Assembly: GCF_020509005.1 (NCBI RefSeq) | Contig: NC_063012.1 | Coordinates: 9,362,001 to 9,426,000, forward strand | Length of the DNA stretch: 64,000 bases | Source of the DNA: Fulvia fulva | Lineage: Eukaryota; Ascomycota; Dothideomycetes; Mycosphaerellales; Mycosphaerellaceae | Direction: 5' to 3' | Shown here: one piece after another, positions 20,490 to 29,977 of the stretch | Numbering within the stretch: position 1 is the first letter of the stretch | How the letters are laid out: the number at the start of each line of letters is the position of its first letter | Notes under the pieces: generated by a model | What the model was told of the DNA's origin: nothing | The model's input: only the letters and a program-made list of their open reading frames with translations | The model's database searches: none | Position numbers and translations under genes: made by a program

Positions 20490-21110
20490 GTCGCCGGATG
20501 TCGAGATGCTATATGTTGAGAACATACAGGCCGCAGGACAAGCATGTGGGTGTGGGCGTGTCATGTGACTAGATCACGTGACTAGGGTTTGCCAGCCCAT
20601 GGGCTGGCAAACATCCGGACACCTAGCATCTACCTACACCAACACTGGCGATACTGTATGTAGATACACGCTATCCCATTGGGTCCTTCTTCGTCTTTTG
20701 TGTGATCCGCCGTCTTCTACTGCTGCGCAACTCGTACCTGTTTAACACTATATAATCAAGTCTCGAGAGTCAGAGATGCTGATCTGGATGTTGAGACTTG
20801 AGGCCTGAGGCTTCGCATGACCCTTGCAACCAGATCAGGACAGCCCGCTTTCCACACTTCTCAAGACCACCTAATCACATCACAACCACAAGATATCACA
20901 TTTACAAATGAGAAGAGATTGATGGGAGAACAACAAATTGAGGGCAGCTCTGATGAGCATCATATTATCATCGAAAGACAACGCTGACAAACGCTACAGC
21001 ACCCCAAAAAACACCCATGTGCGCCAACGCCATAAACTCGCCGCGACGTCCTATGCAATACAACCGTGGCGCGTCCTGCCCAACGTCTCTGGTCTTCTTC
21101 ACCGCCGTCT
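20490..21110. promoter_or_regulatory. AP-3 sigma promoter with palindrome and E-boxes
   Basis: Upstream of AP-3 sigma (minus). Within 125 bp of its ATG lie TCATGTGACTAG and ATCACGTGACTAG in tandem (about 20560-20585), immediately followed by a 26-bp perfect palindrome (20587-20612). CACGTGAC is the core bound by bHLH factors of the Cbf1/Pho4 type. The rest, to the stop of the membrane-protein gene, shows nothing else I can name. Confidence 0.5.
20587..20612. repeat. 26-bp perfect palindrome
   Basis: Each arm is GTTTGCCAGCCCA; the second arm is its exact reverse complement with no spacer, centred on CCATGG. It could form a cruciform or a symmetric protein-binding site. Confidence 0.95.
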
Positions 21111-22133
21111 CTACGTGCCACACGAAGTTCCGGGGACTGTGCAGCGGTAGAGCCATGGATCCGCGGTTGATACTATCGGAACACTCTCCTCAACAGTCGA
21201 GGGCACAGTCTCCGTGGTAGGTGATGGAGCGTCTGTCTCGCTGCTCGTGGAAGATTCTGCTTCGCTGCTTGTACCGAGAGAGATCTCGCCGGTCATGACG
21301 CTGGTGATGGGAAGATCGAGGAGTGGTCGGAGTGGAGCATCGCGTGTGGTGACTGTGCTCGACGTTGTCATGGTAGGAGGATTCTGGAACCTCAATGACA
21401 CCGTGGTGACTGTGCTCGAGACTGGTTGGATTGGAGCATTCAATGACACCGTTGTAGTGACTGTGTCTGTTGGTGGTGAGCTGGTCGATGTCGATGCGAC
21501 CAATGTCGCGGTCACTGTCACAGTTGGAGTTGACAGCGAGGTTGGCTCGGATGCAACCGCTGTTGAGGTGACCGTCACGACAGGAGTGGAGAGCGAAGTT
21601 GGCTCAGATGGCACAATCACGACCGTGGTGGTCGACGGCGCTGGTGGTGTGACCGTAAGGTACACGACAGAAGTGACTGGCTCGATAGTCACGGTCGTAG
21701 GCTCGGGTGATATGGTCATCGAAGCTTTCGAAGCGTTTGGCTCTGATCTGGTGACCACAGCTGACTGCGTGGTGTTAGCTGAAGGCTCTGCAACAGAAGA
21801 CGATGGACTTGCCTGGATTTCCTGGCTTCGCTTCTGGTTCACAACATGGACCGCGATGACGACGGCGCCGATGATCATTGCAATGATTGCACCAGCGATG
21901 ACAGCCCAAAGCCACATCGGGCGCTTGTTCTGCTTGCGCTTGCTGGGAGCCAACGTGTCGTAGTCAATGTCGACGACCTGTGGCTCAGCCTCGCCAAACC
22001 GTTGCATCTCGTAATTGACGCGCGACTCGTACTGCGGTGGGAAGTCGCCAGGTGTTGGGTGTGAGAGTGTGTCTCGATCAAAGTTGGAGGATGCATGAGC
22101 GCCAGCGCCCTTCTCAAGGTCTGATGAGAACAT
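21111..22133 (-). CDS. Ser/Thr-rich single-pass membrane protein
   Basis: Single exon, 340 residues from the ATG at 22133. The N-terminal ~75 residues are polar. A basic SKRKQNKRP stretch precedes one strong transmembrane segment (MWLWAVIAGAIIAMIIGAVV), then a long Ser/Thr/Val/Pro-rich region rich in TVT triplets and ending in two Cys (CTVPGTSC). Two near-identical 19-residue units starting SEPTSLSTP lie in tandem (about 21500-21612). The layout (cytosolic N-terminus, one TM, O-glycosylated stalk) resembles fungal cell-wall stress sensors and mucin-like proteins, though no WSC or Mid2 Cys module is present. The frame is open further upstream without an ATG. Confidence 0.7.
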   Translation of the reverse strand: MFSSDLEKGAGAHASSNFDRDTLSHPTPGDFPPQYESRVNYEMQRFGEAEPQVVDIDYDTLAPSKRKQNKRPMWLWAVIAGAIIAMIIGAVVIAVHVVNQKRSQEIQASPSSSVAEPSANTTQSAVVTRSEPNASKASMTISPEPTTVTIEPVTSVVYLTVTPPAPSTTTVVIVPSEPTSLSTPVVTVTSTAVASEPTSLSTPTVTVTATLVASTSTSSPPTDTVTTTVSLNAPIQPVSSTVTTVSLRFQNPPTMTTSSTVTTRDAPLRPLLDLPITSVMTGEISLGTSSEAESSTSSETDAPSPTTETVPSTVEESVPIVSTADPWLYRCTVPGTSCGT

Positions 22134-22680
22134 GTTGAGGATGTGTGATGAGGATGACCGCTTGGAGCTCGTGGTCGCTGATGCAATGGTTGCAGACTCC
22201 AGTATTCGAATGAGCTGTGGTATCTGTACTGTGAGTCGTTGGCCGTTGCTTGGTAGATGCGAGACTGCTTGGATGGTTGGTGAAGTTGACCATCTCTTGA
22301 AGATATTTGTACCCAAACAGGGCAAGTGTTATTGAGCACTTCACAATGCGTTGTGTTATTGAAAGCCAATAGACAATCCTTCAATAAAGGCTACAACACA
22401 CAACGCCTTTGTGTATTGAGAAGTGAATTTGGGTCGCTGAATAGGAGTCACGTGGGTGTGATCTCCACACATCTTCCGCTTGCACTCTCTTGCTGCGGAG
22501 ACGAGCAAGAATTGCTTGTCACCGATCGTGATGGCTTGCATCTTTCATCGAGCGTGTTGAGAGTGTTGCTGTCTGCCATTGAGGTGTACCTGCTGTCGCC
22601 ATCGTCGTCGAAAGACCAAGTATCGAGTCTTTTCTATAGCAGTGCTTGCCACCCTCATCAAACCATTTTCACAACTCGTC
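22134..22680. promoter_or_regulatory. Divergent promoter region
   Basis: 547 bp between the start codons of the membrane protein (-) and the dehydrogenase (+). CACAATGCGTTGTGTTATTG-like A/T-richer sequence lies near 22330-22400 and CACGTG occurs near 22451. No gene supported. Confidence 0.45.
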
Positions 22681-23730
22681 ATGTCGCTTGACTTTGGACT
22701 GACTGGCGTGCACGTCTTGATAACCGGTACGTTGTCGGATGGAGGAAGCTATCGGCTGAATTGCCTCCGAGCCTCACCTCGCTCGCTCTGTATCCAGTGG
22801 CGGAGACACTGCCACCTGCTTATTGACCGTCTCTGACTTGGTTTTCCAGGAGCTGCGGGCGGTATTGGTCTCGAACTTGTCAAGACGTTTCGACTGTTAG
22901 GAGCAAGAGTAAGCGCCCACTACAACTCGAAACTCGGCGAGCTCGCAGATATACCAGGCCTCGTAACTCTCCAGGCAGATGTCCGGGATGAAGCGGCAGT
23001 TAACAAGCTATTCGAGCAGGCTGCCGAGAAGAATGGCGGTCCCGTGTCGGTGCTTGTCTGCAATCACGGGTGGGTGCAAACGAAAACCCCGACTTCATTG
23101 TGAAGTGGCTGCAAGCGAGTAGCTGACTATATCTTCTGATTCCAGCATCTGGCCAGCGAACAATACTCACATAGTGGACATGGACTTGAGCCAGTGGAAG
23201 AACACGCTGGACGTCGATCTGACGGGGCCATTCCTGCTGTGCAAGGCATACCTGCGGGCATTGCGCTCCGCACCAGATGAGACCAAGGCGGTGGCGAGTA
23301 TCATATTCATTGGCTCAACAGCTGGCAAGTTTGGCGAAGCGAATCATGGCGACTACGCTGCTTGTAAAGCGGGATTCATGTACGGCATGGTGCCGACGCT
23401 GAAGAACGAGATTGTGGAGATAGCACCACGGGCGAGAGTGAACAGCGTCAACCCAGGCTGGGTGGCCACTCCTCTCGCTGAGGGGACCTTGAAAGACAAG
23501 GCGGTAGTTGAACGGGCTTTGGCAACTGTCCCACTCCAAAAGGTGGCCCTGCCTGAAGATGTTGCAAGGCAAGTAGCAGTACTGTCCTCGCCACGCTTAA
23601 GCGGACACGTCAACGGCGTGAACTTGCAAGTCGGTGAGTATTTCACAGTTCATAAATCCACTTCGACGCTGACTGTGAACCAGATGGAGGCATGGAAGGC
23701 AGACTTCTTTTCCCACCAAGTCTGAAGTAG
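22681..23730 (+). CDS. Short-chain dehydrogenase/reductase
   Basis: Four exons: 22681-22726, 22850-23069, 23146-23633 and 23684-23730; 266 residues. Splicing builds the Rossmann motif TGAAGGIG across intron 1. NHG and the catalytic Ser (IIFIGSTAG) follow, then YAACK with Tyr159 and Lys163, and PGWVATPL. The last intron (GTGAGT...CAG, 50 bp) is needed to give the usual ending V-D-G-G-M-E-G-R before PPSLK. Classical SDRs use NAD(P)(H) for alcohol/ketone conversion; the substrate cannot be told from sequence. No partner genes nearby suggest a pathway. Confidence 0.92.
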
Positions 23731-24944
23731 CTGGGACTTCAGCTCAGGTTTCTTTTCTGACACTTGCCGGTCAACCACCAAGAGCAGAAGTGAGAGTGCC
23801 GAACTTGACTGCCATCTTCTTCACAGGGCGGTGTCTCGCCATCAAGCTCGAGCAATCACTTCGTCTTTGGTGTTGTGACGACGCGCTCGGATGAACATTG
23901 TCGCCGGGTCTTGTTAGAAGCGTTGGAGTGTCATCGTAGAACCGCCGTGTCGAGCTTCAGGCAGAGTAACGTCTTGTCGCGTGCACTTTCGCGCGCAGCC
24001 ATGGGATGGCGTTGTGCGGTTGGAGATATCTCAGCCCCAAGAAGGTTCATAACGCGCTCGCGTGCCGGCAAATACTATCTCGCACGTACGCATTCGCTAT
24101 TTCGCATGTAGATTCGCCGAATCCGGCAAGTCTTAGGTACCTAAGGCACCAAGATCCGACATAGTCGTGACTCGTGAGTGCTTTACTCTTCGAAGTTTAA
24201 TCTAAACTGCCTCGAGGACAATGACTTTTATTACCCCCCCATCCCCCCGACGGGGCCTTAAAAAGCATAGGGTACGAGGTCTCGCAATTTAGGTATCAGT
24301 GCTCTTTAGATATATTTTATTTGGAGTCCATCTAACCTCGCTACTCAAGTGCGAAGTCACTAACTTCAGCAAGATTCAGGCCAGATCAGTACATGCGAAA
24401 TAGCGAATGCGTACGTGCGAAATAGTATTTGCCTCGCGTGCCCTGTCGAGTCCTGGGATCCCTGCAGCTGCAGGACGTGTTGTTATATTTTTGGATCGAA
24501 TCCGAACCTAAAATTCGTGCGCGATCCTCCTCCACGGACTCGACGATGAGTGCTGCGAGGTGCACGTCACTGCTGTAACGGTTTCCTTTGTCACGACCAC
24601 GCGAGCGATTGAATGTGGTATTGCGCAAGGCGCAAGCGGTGATGCTCTCGTCAGCGGTGTGAAGCGACAAGAAAGTGCGCAGAGATTGGTCGGTTCATCC
24701 ATGGAGGCATCTTTAGCAGCATACGTATCCAGCTGGGCCAGGAGACCTGACCATTGTGCGGTAACGACCCCTGTTGTCCCTGAGATAGCGCGAGAGGGAG
24801 TTGTCCGTCTGGTCAACAACCTAATCAGGCGCCGCTGACAGCTGATTCCTGCTTAAGTGGTGAAGGTCGTGTGTTCAATGTTGTGGTTTGCTTTCTGTCC
24901 AAATATCATGTGCCACCAAGCCTTCCGCGGCTGTTGTACAGGCA
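23731..24944. other. Intergenic hosting a transposable element
   Basis: 1.2 kb between the dehydrogenase and the TBC gene, mostly explained by the Mutator-like element at 24067-24433. Sequence on both sides retains fairly long open frames on both strands (see findings). No intact gene supported. Confidence 0.5.
24058..24442. mobile_element. Mutator-like MITE with 9-bp target duplication
   Basis: A 367-bp element (24067-24433) bounded by terminal inverted repeats of 44 bp (24067-24110 and 24390-24433) that differ at a single base. The ends read GGCAAATACTAT. The 9-bp string TCGCGTGCC lies directly outside both ends (24058-24066 and 24434-24442) as a direct repeat. Long TIRs plus a 9-bp target duplication are the hallmark of the Mutator superfamily. 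The interior is A/T-richer than the flanks, has a run of eight C (about 24234-24241) and a palindrome CTTAGGTACCTAAG (24132-24145), and encodes nothing, so the element is non-autonomous. The near-identical TIRs suggest recent activity. Confidence 0.88.
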
Positions 24945-27900
24945 ATGTCTGAGGCGTCCACTACCACTGTGCTGGCCCCTCCACAAACTAGCTCTCCTGC
25001 AGCTCCATCTAGTCCACCTGCAGGCTCAAGTGTCACTGCAGAAGCCGTTGCGACTGCGACAACGCCTACTTCTCCCGGACCTGCAGCGCCCAAGGTGCGC
25101 AATCAAGCTCCTGGCATACCCGATAGGCGGAAGAGCCTGCGACCAGCGAACAGTCGAGCTTCGCGAGGGAGCAAGAAGAGCAGCGGTGTGCCCGCCAGGC
25201 TGTCGATGGCCGATATGGCTTCGGAAATGCGTGTCAAGGATGTAGACGAGGAGGACGCGGACAAGATTGTGAGCCCCAGCTTCACATCCGAAACGGAAAT
25301 ATGTAGATCGTGGGACTGACACTGCCTCTTCTAGGAAGAGCAATTCGAGGACGCAGAATCGACACCACGGCCGGCATCGACCGAGCCAGAAAGCAATGCA
25401 CACGACCATGTGACGACCAATGCCCATGCGCAAGAGGACGAGGAGGGTGGAGTCGACGCCGACGCTGTGGTCGACAATGAACCCCCGATCACGATTGAGG
25501 ATCACGACAGCGACAATCAATCGACTGCGAAGATGCCGAACGGTGTAGATAGCGAGGAAACGGCAGCTTCAGAACAGCAGTCGCACTCGCGGCAGACGAC
25601 TCTCGACAGTGTGCAACTGCCTCCATCAGTCAGGAAACCTTCCCCAGCACCCAGCATTCGGGATCGGAGTCTGTCACCTGGAAAGTCGCGCTCTGCTTCA
25701 CGCCAGCAGTCACCTGTCCGAACTATGCAAGGCCTCTCTGGTGAGCTGCCGATCATCTCGCAACCCCCACCCTCCTCCGCCGGCCGACTTCAAGCGCTCG
25801 AACGCCAGAACACGGACCCTATTTCTTCTCCGCCGCAGCCAGGTAACCTAGCGCGAAAGGCCTCGAGTGGCTTTGGAGCGCTGTTAGGCAGGATGGGCAG
25901 TATTAGGAAGCCTGCACGATCGCCGCCAGCGCCGAGGCAGGAGAGCAGGTTCAATGAACGGCGCGGCACTGGAGCGTCACTTGCTTCAGTGGACGGCAGC
26001 CATACGCCAGCCATACACGATGGTAGTAAGCTCAGCCTACAAGATCAGTTCTCGAACCTAAGACGGCAGGAGGAGTACAGCATCCACGAAGGCAATGGGC
26101 ATATCTCGGAAGAGTCAGACACAAGAACAGAAAGGGCACAGAGCGATGCGAGTTCCCAAACATCCAAGACTCCAGGATGCGAAGAGCGGGCCAATTCAAC
26201 TACGGCACTGAAGTCGCCGCCATTGAATCCAAGCCTACCTCCTGGGACTGCTTCGGGCGTGTCAGCAGGTCCTACGACAGAACCTCGGGAAGTCAATTGG
26301 GATCTCTGGCAGAAGCTAGTCTACGAAGGTCCTGCTGCCGTCGCGAGGGCCAGCGGACAACAGCTCAATCAAGCTATTACTTCTGGCATTCCCCCTGTCA
26401 TCCGTGGCGTGGTGTGGCAGGTGTTGGCTGAGAGCAAGAATGAAGAGCTGGAGAGCGTGTATCGGACACTCAAAGCTAGGGGTACAGAATCTGAGAATCG
26501 TCCAGCTCCATCGCGGCCAGGCTCGTTAGTTGGTGCCAATGGAACCGCCATTGACAAGGATGGCGTCACGTCCGATGCCTCGAGTGAGCACTCGGATCGT
26601 TCGACGACTGCGACGTCCGGTGTCGCAAGCCCTCCAACTTCGGTGTCGGTTGAAAGCACTGGGCCAGAACTCAGATCTAAGCTTCTGGAAGAGAAGCAGA
26701 AGCGAGAGGCGGTTGCACTCCAGAAGCTTGAAAAGGCAATCAAACGAGACATGGGGTCAAGGACATCGTACAGCAAGTTCACACAAGCGAACGGACTGCA
26801 GGATGGACTTTTTGGTGTCTGCAAAGCCTACGCACTCTTCGACGAAGGCGTCGGGTATGCGCAAGGTATCAATTTTATCGCGATGCCACTGCTCTTCAAT
26901 CTCGCCGAAGAAGAAGCATTTACGTTGCTTGTGAGGCTTATGAGCAAGTATGATCTCCGGAGCATGTTCACGGCAGACATGACAGGCTTACACTTGCGAC
27001 TGTACCAATTCGAACGGCTTTTGGAAGAGTACGAACCTGCAGTGTACTGCCATTTGCGACGTCGAAACGTTGCTCCCCAGCTTTACGCCACCCAGTGGTT
27101 CTTGACCTTGTTTGCATACCGGTTTCCGCTGCAGCTAGTGTTACGGATATACGATCTGATACTCAGTGAAGGGTTGACAGCTATTCTCAAGTTCGGCATC
27201 GTGCTTATGCAACGGAACAGAGAAATCCTGCTGCAAATGAGGGACATGAGTCATCTTACCAACTTTCTGAAGGAGAAGCTGTTTGACGTCTATATCGACA
27301 AGTCCCCGTCTGCCTCATCGCTCCTGGACTCTGGCTTCTTCGGCTCAGTCAGTGGCGGTGCCGACAAGGAGCTGTACAGAGCGGATGAGATGGTTAGAGA
27401 CGCATGCAGCATCAAGATCTCTGACGAAACCCTGGCACAATATACCGTTGAGTGGGACGAGACACAGCGCGTGGACCGCGAACGTGAAGGGGAGTTGGAG
27501 AGCCTGCGCACTGCGAATGTGGCGTTGACAGCAAGGGTGAAGGCGCTCGAGGAACGCGTGCAGCAACATGATTCCGAGCACGTCAACATTGCGCAGGATC
27601 TTGTCAAGGTGAAGCTTGAGAACGACACGTTACTCGACGAGAACGAGGGCCTCAAACTGAAGGTGGGAGAGCTGCAGAAGATGGTGGATGCGCAGCCTGC
27701 CGAGGTCGAAGAGAGACTAAAGGAGGAAATGGATCGAATCATGCAGCGGAATATTGAAGTGCAAAATGAGAACAGACACTTGAAGGAGGAAATGGATGAG
27801 ATGGAACACGAGCTGGTCAATTCCAAGATGGCTCATGCTCAGGTAAGTGCACCGTCGAGGAAGCCTTGCAGCAAGTACTCTACTAACCTCGTTTTAGACT

Positions 27901-27969
27901 CAAGCCGATTGCGACGCCATCAAGCAGAAGTGGTCGAGCGTGCAGGCACTGCTCAACGAAAAGTCGTAA
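24945..27969 (+). CDS. TBC-domain Rab GTPase-activating protein
   Basis: Three exons: 24945-25268, 25335-27842 and 27898-27969; 967 residues. The first ~440 residues are Ser/Pro-rich and probably disordered. The TBC domain spans about 459-762: SGIPPVIRGVVWQVLAES, the arginine-finger motif I-x-x-D-x-x-R (Arg584) and the glutamine finger GYAQG (Gln618). A long coiled coil follows (about 820-945), completed by the last small exon (QKWSSVQALLNEKS). Both catalytic fingers are present, so GAP activity is expected. TBC plus C-terminal coiled coil resembles Gyp5/EVI5-type GAPs acting in ER-Golgi and exocytic traffic; the Rab target is inference. Intron 1 is GTGAGC...TAG and intron 2 GTAAGT...TAG. Confidence 0.92.
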
Positions 27970-28605
27970 GCGTGTCGATAGTGCTCTCTTGACGACGTGC
28001 ATCTTTGGAGGCGTTTGACATGGGTGCATCGGCCATGGTATGTCAATAATGAAAGGCGTTGGGCATTTCTACCTACGGTATAGAAGCTTATGGGCCTTGA
28101 TGGGGTCAGGCACCGGGAAGGAAGTGAATGTGTACCTAGGTACAGGGCACGATTCATACCTAAAATCTGTAGCGCCAATGGCGCACTACCTACAAAATCG
28201 GCAATATTGCATAGATATGTTCCTTGTGCTGCCGTCTGGCTGTAGCCCAGGCACTCATCTCTACAACAGTCCGATCATATGCCTGCTAAAAGTGCAAATC
28301 ATGGCGCGGAGCATGTGCTGAAGGCCAGTGAATGAAGGAAGGTGCTGTCGGCATGCACGTAGCGAAGTTCGGCGCGCGAGGAAAGTGACAAGCGGCAGAG
28401 ATGCCTTCTTCCTTGACGAGCAAAAGTCCCCGCAGATGCAGGTACAAACGAAAAGCTTTTCGAGCACTTTCCAGAGCAGTAAGGTCGTGTGGCCCAGCAG
28501 CACAATATTCGCGCAACAGACCATCTCGCTCTCAGCAAACTTGGTGGAGTCGACGCCGTGGTGAAGTTGCACTTTCCAGCACTGTGCACAGACCCGGGGG
28601 TCCCC
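27970..28605. other. Intergenic
   Basis: Between the TBC gene and the Gln-rich protein. A 14-bp palindrome TGTACCTAGGTACA sits at 28131-28144. Nothing else supported. Confidence 0.5.
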
Positions 28606-29679
28606 ATGTCTTCCCACCCCAAGGTCGACACATCGATACCAGCATACTACCAGCAACCGCAACAGCAACAGCAACAGCAACAGCATCGACACCCAGACCA
28701 GAATCTCGACCAAGCACCGCCGCGACCGCCATCACCGCGAGCGCCTGCATACAGTCCGATCACGCCGAAAGTGCAGCCAGTCCTCCCCGTGCCCGTCGCC
28801 TCTGCAACGCAGCCACCATTCGTGCCGCCCGATCATGGAGCCGCCTTCACCTTTCAAGCGCCAGTGCCGGATGCACACACCCAACAGCCTGCCAGGGAGA
28901 AGCCCTTGATCCCGCCGACAGAGTACATACCGCAGCCGCCGAACCTGCCCTTCTCGAGTGACGATGCGAGCGATGCGATAGCACTCCGAGCGGCAATATC
29001 GACCCTGCAATTCCAGAAGAAGAAGGCACAAGGCGACCTCAAAACGCTGCAGAGCCTCAAGCAGCTAGCACTGGACGATCCCGCGCACTTCAAGACCGAG
29101 CTTGCGGCAGGAAAGCTGACGGAGCAGAGGCCGACGCTGGGTGACCTGCGCGCCATACTGGACCAGGAGAGCGACGGTGATGACGAAGATGAGGATGACG
29201 ATACGCCTTTAACGAACGGACGACTTGAGAACGGCACGAATGGCCGTGCGACAGCAAAGAGGTCTCTGTCGCCACATCTACCTGCCGAAATACCGGACTC
29301 GCAGCCATCTCAGCCGCAGTCGCAGACAGATACATCGGACAAAATGGACGTGGAAGCTGTAACACCGTTCCCGCGGATACCTGGCCCACAGAATGTAGTG
29401 AGAATGCCATACGTCAACTGGGACAAGTATGGCATAGCTGGTGACTCCCTCGAGAGCTTGCACGCGCAGCAGCAGAAGTGGCCGGGAAGCGCAGGGACTT
29501 CGCAAAGCAAAGGCAGGGAGTATACTGTAGCTGCTCCATACTCACCCTTTGTGGACAGCATCGATTCACAACAAAGGGCCGAGGGCGACGGCAGGAAAGA
29601 TTCTGGGGCAACGTCAACGACGCCAGGAGGGACAACAAACAGCGACCGTCCTATGGGAACACGAAGTAGGAATGAATGA
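28606..29679 (+). CDS. Gln/Pro-rich protein of unknown function
   Basis: Single exon from the ATG at 28606, 357 residues. A poly-Gln tract (about residues 16-27) is encoded by CAACAG repeats. It is followed by a Pro-rich region, a predicted helix (SDDASDAIALRAAISTLQFQ onwards, residues about 120-175), an acidic run (DGDDEDEDDD) and a C-terminal block FPRIPGPQNVVRMPYVNWDK with LESLHAQQQKWPG. The helix and the C-terminal block look like constrained sequence and I would expect them to be conserved in other ascomycetes, but I cannot name the family. An acidic, Gln-rich composition is common in nuclear proteins; that is inference. Confidence 0.75.
   Translation: MSSHPKVDTSIPAYYQQPQQQQQQQQHRHPDQNLDQAPPRPPSPRAPAYSPITPKVQPVLPVPVASATQPPFVPPDHGAAFTFQAPVPDAHTQQPAREKPLIPPTEYIPQPPNLPFSSDDASDAIALRAAISTLQFQKKKAQGDLKTLQSLKQLALDDPAHFKTELAAGKLTEQRPTLGDLRAILDQESDGDDEDEDDDTPLTNGRLENGTNGRATAKRSLSPHLPAEIPDSQPSQPQSQTDTSDKMDVEAVTPFPRIPGPQNVVRMPYVNWDKYGIAGDSLESLHAQQQKWPGSAGTSQSKGREYTVAAPYSPFVDSIDSQQRAEGDGRKDSGATSTTPGGTTNSDRPMGTRSRNE
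28651..28686. repeat. CAACAG repeat encoding poly-Gln
   Basis: Alternating CAA and CAG codons near the N-terminus of the Gln/Pro-rich gene. Mixed codons would limit slippage. Confidence 0.85.
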
Positions 29680-29977
29680 TAAAAGACGACCACGGACCAC
29701 GACATGGAAACAAGTTCCACTCAAAGGTAGATAGACAGGTATCACAACTCTGGCGACATGTTGTAATGTCCAGTCTGTCCGTTGCGGGCCTACCTCTATT
29801 CGAGCCTCAATGTCCTGGCAGACCAGTGTATACCAAAGGCGCGTCTGCCCGATACTTTTGAACGGGCATGTGGTAAAGGTCACGAATCAGCAGGTCCTCG
29901 ATCTTGATTGTCACGCGGCAGACGTAACGGTGAATATCAGGAGCGATGCTGCTCTACTCTCCTGCCAATTCTTCGTC

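Noticed and set aside
24560..24838. 92-codon plus-strand frame beside the transposon
   Set aside because: Looks coding but so does the opposite strand; no start context, splice sites or recognised domain. Treated under findings instead.
29810..29977. Earlier start for the Ser-rich orphan
   Set aside because: The extra residues lack coding character; the start choice remains uncertain.
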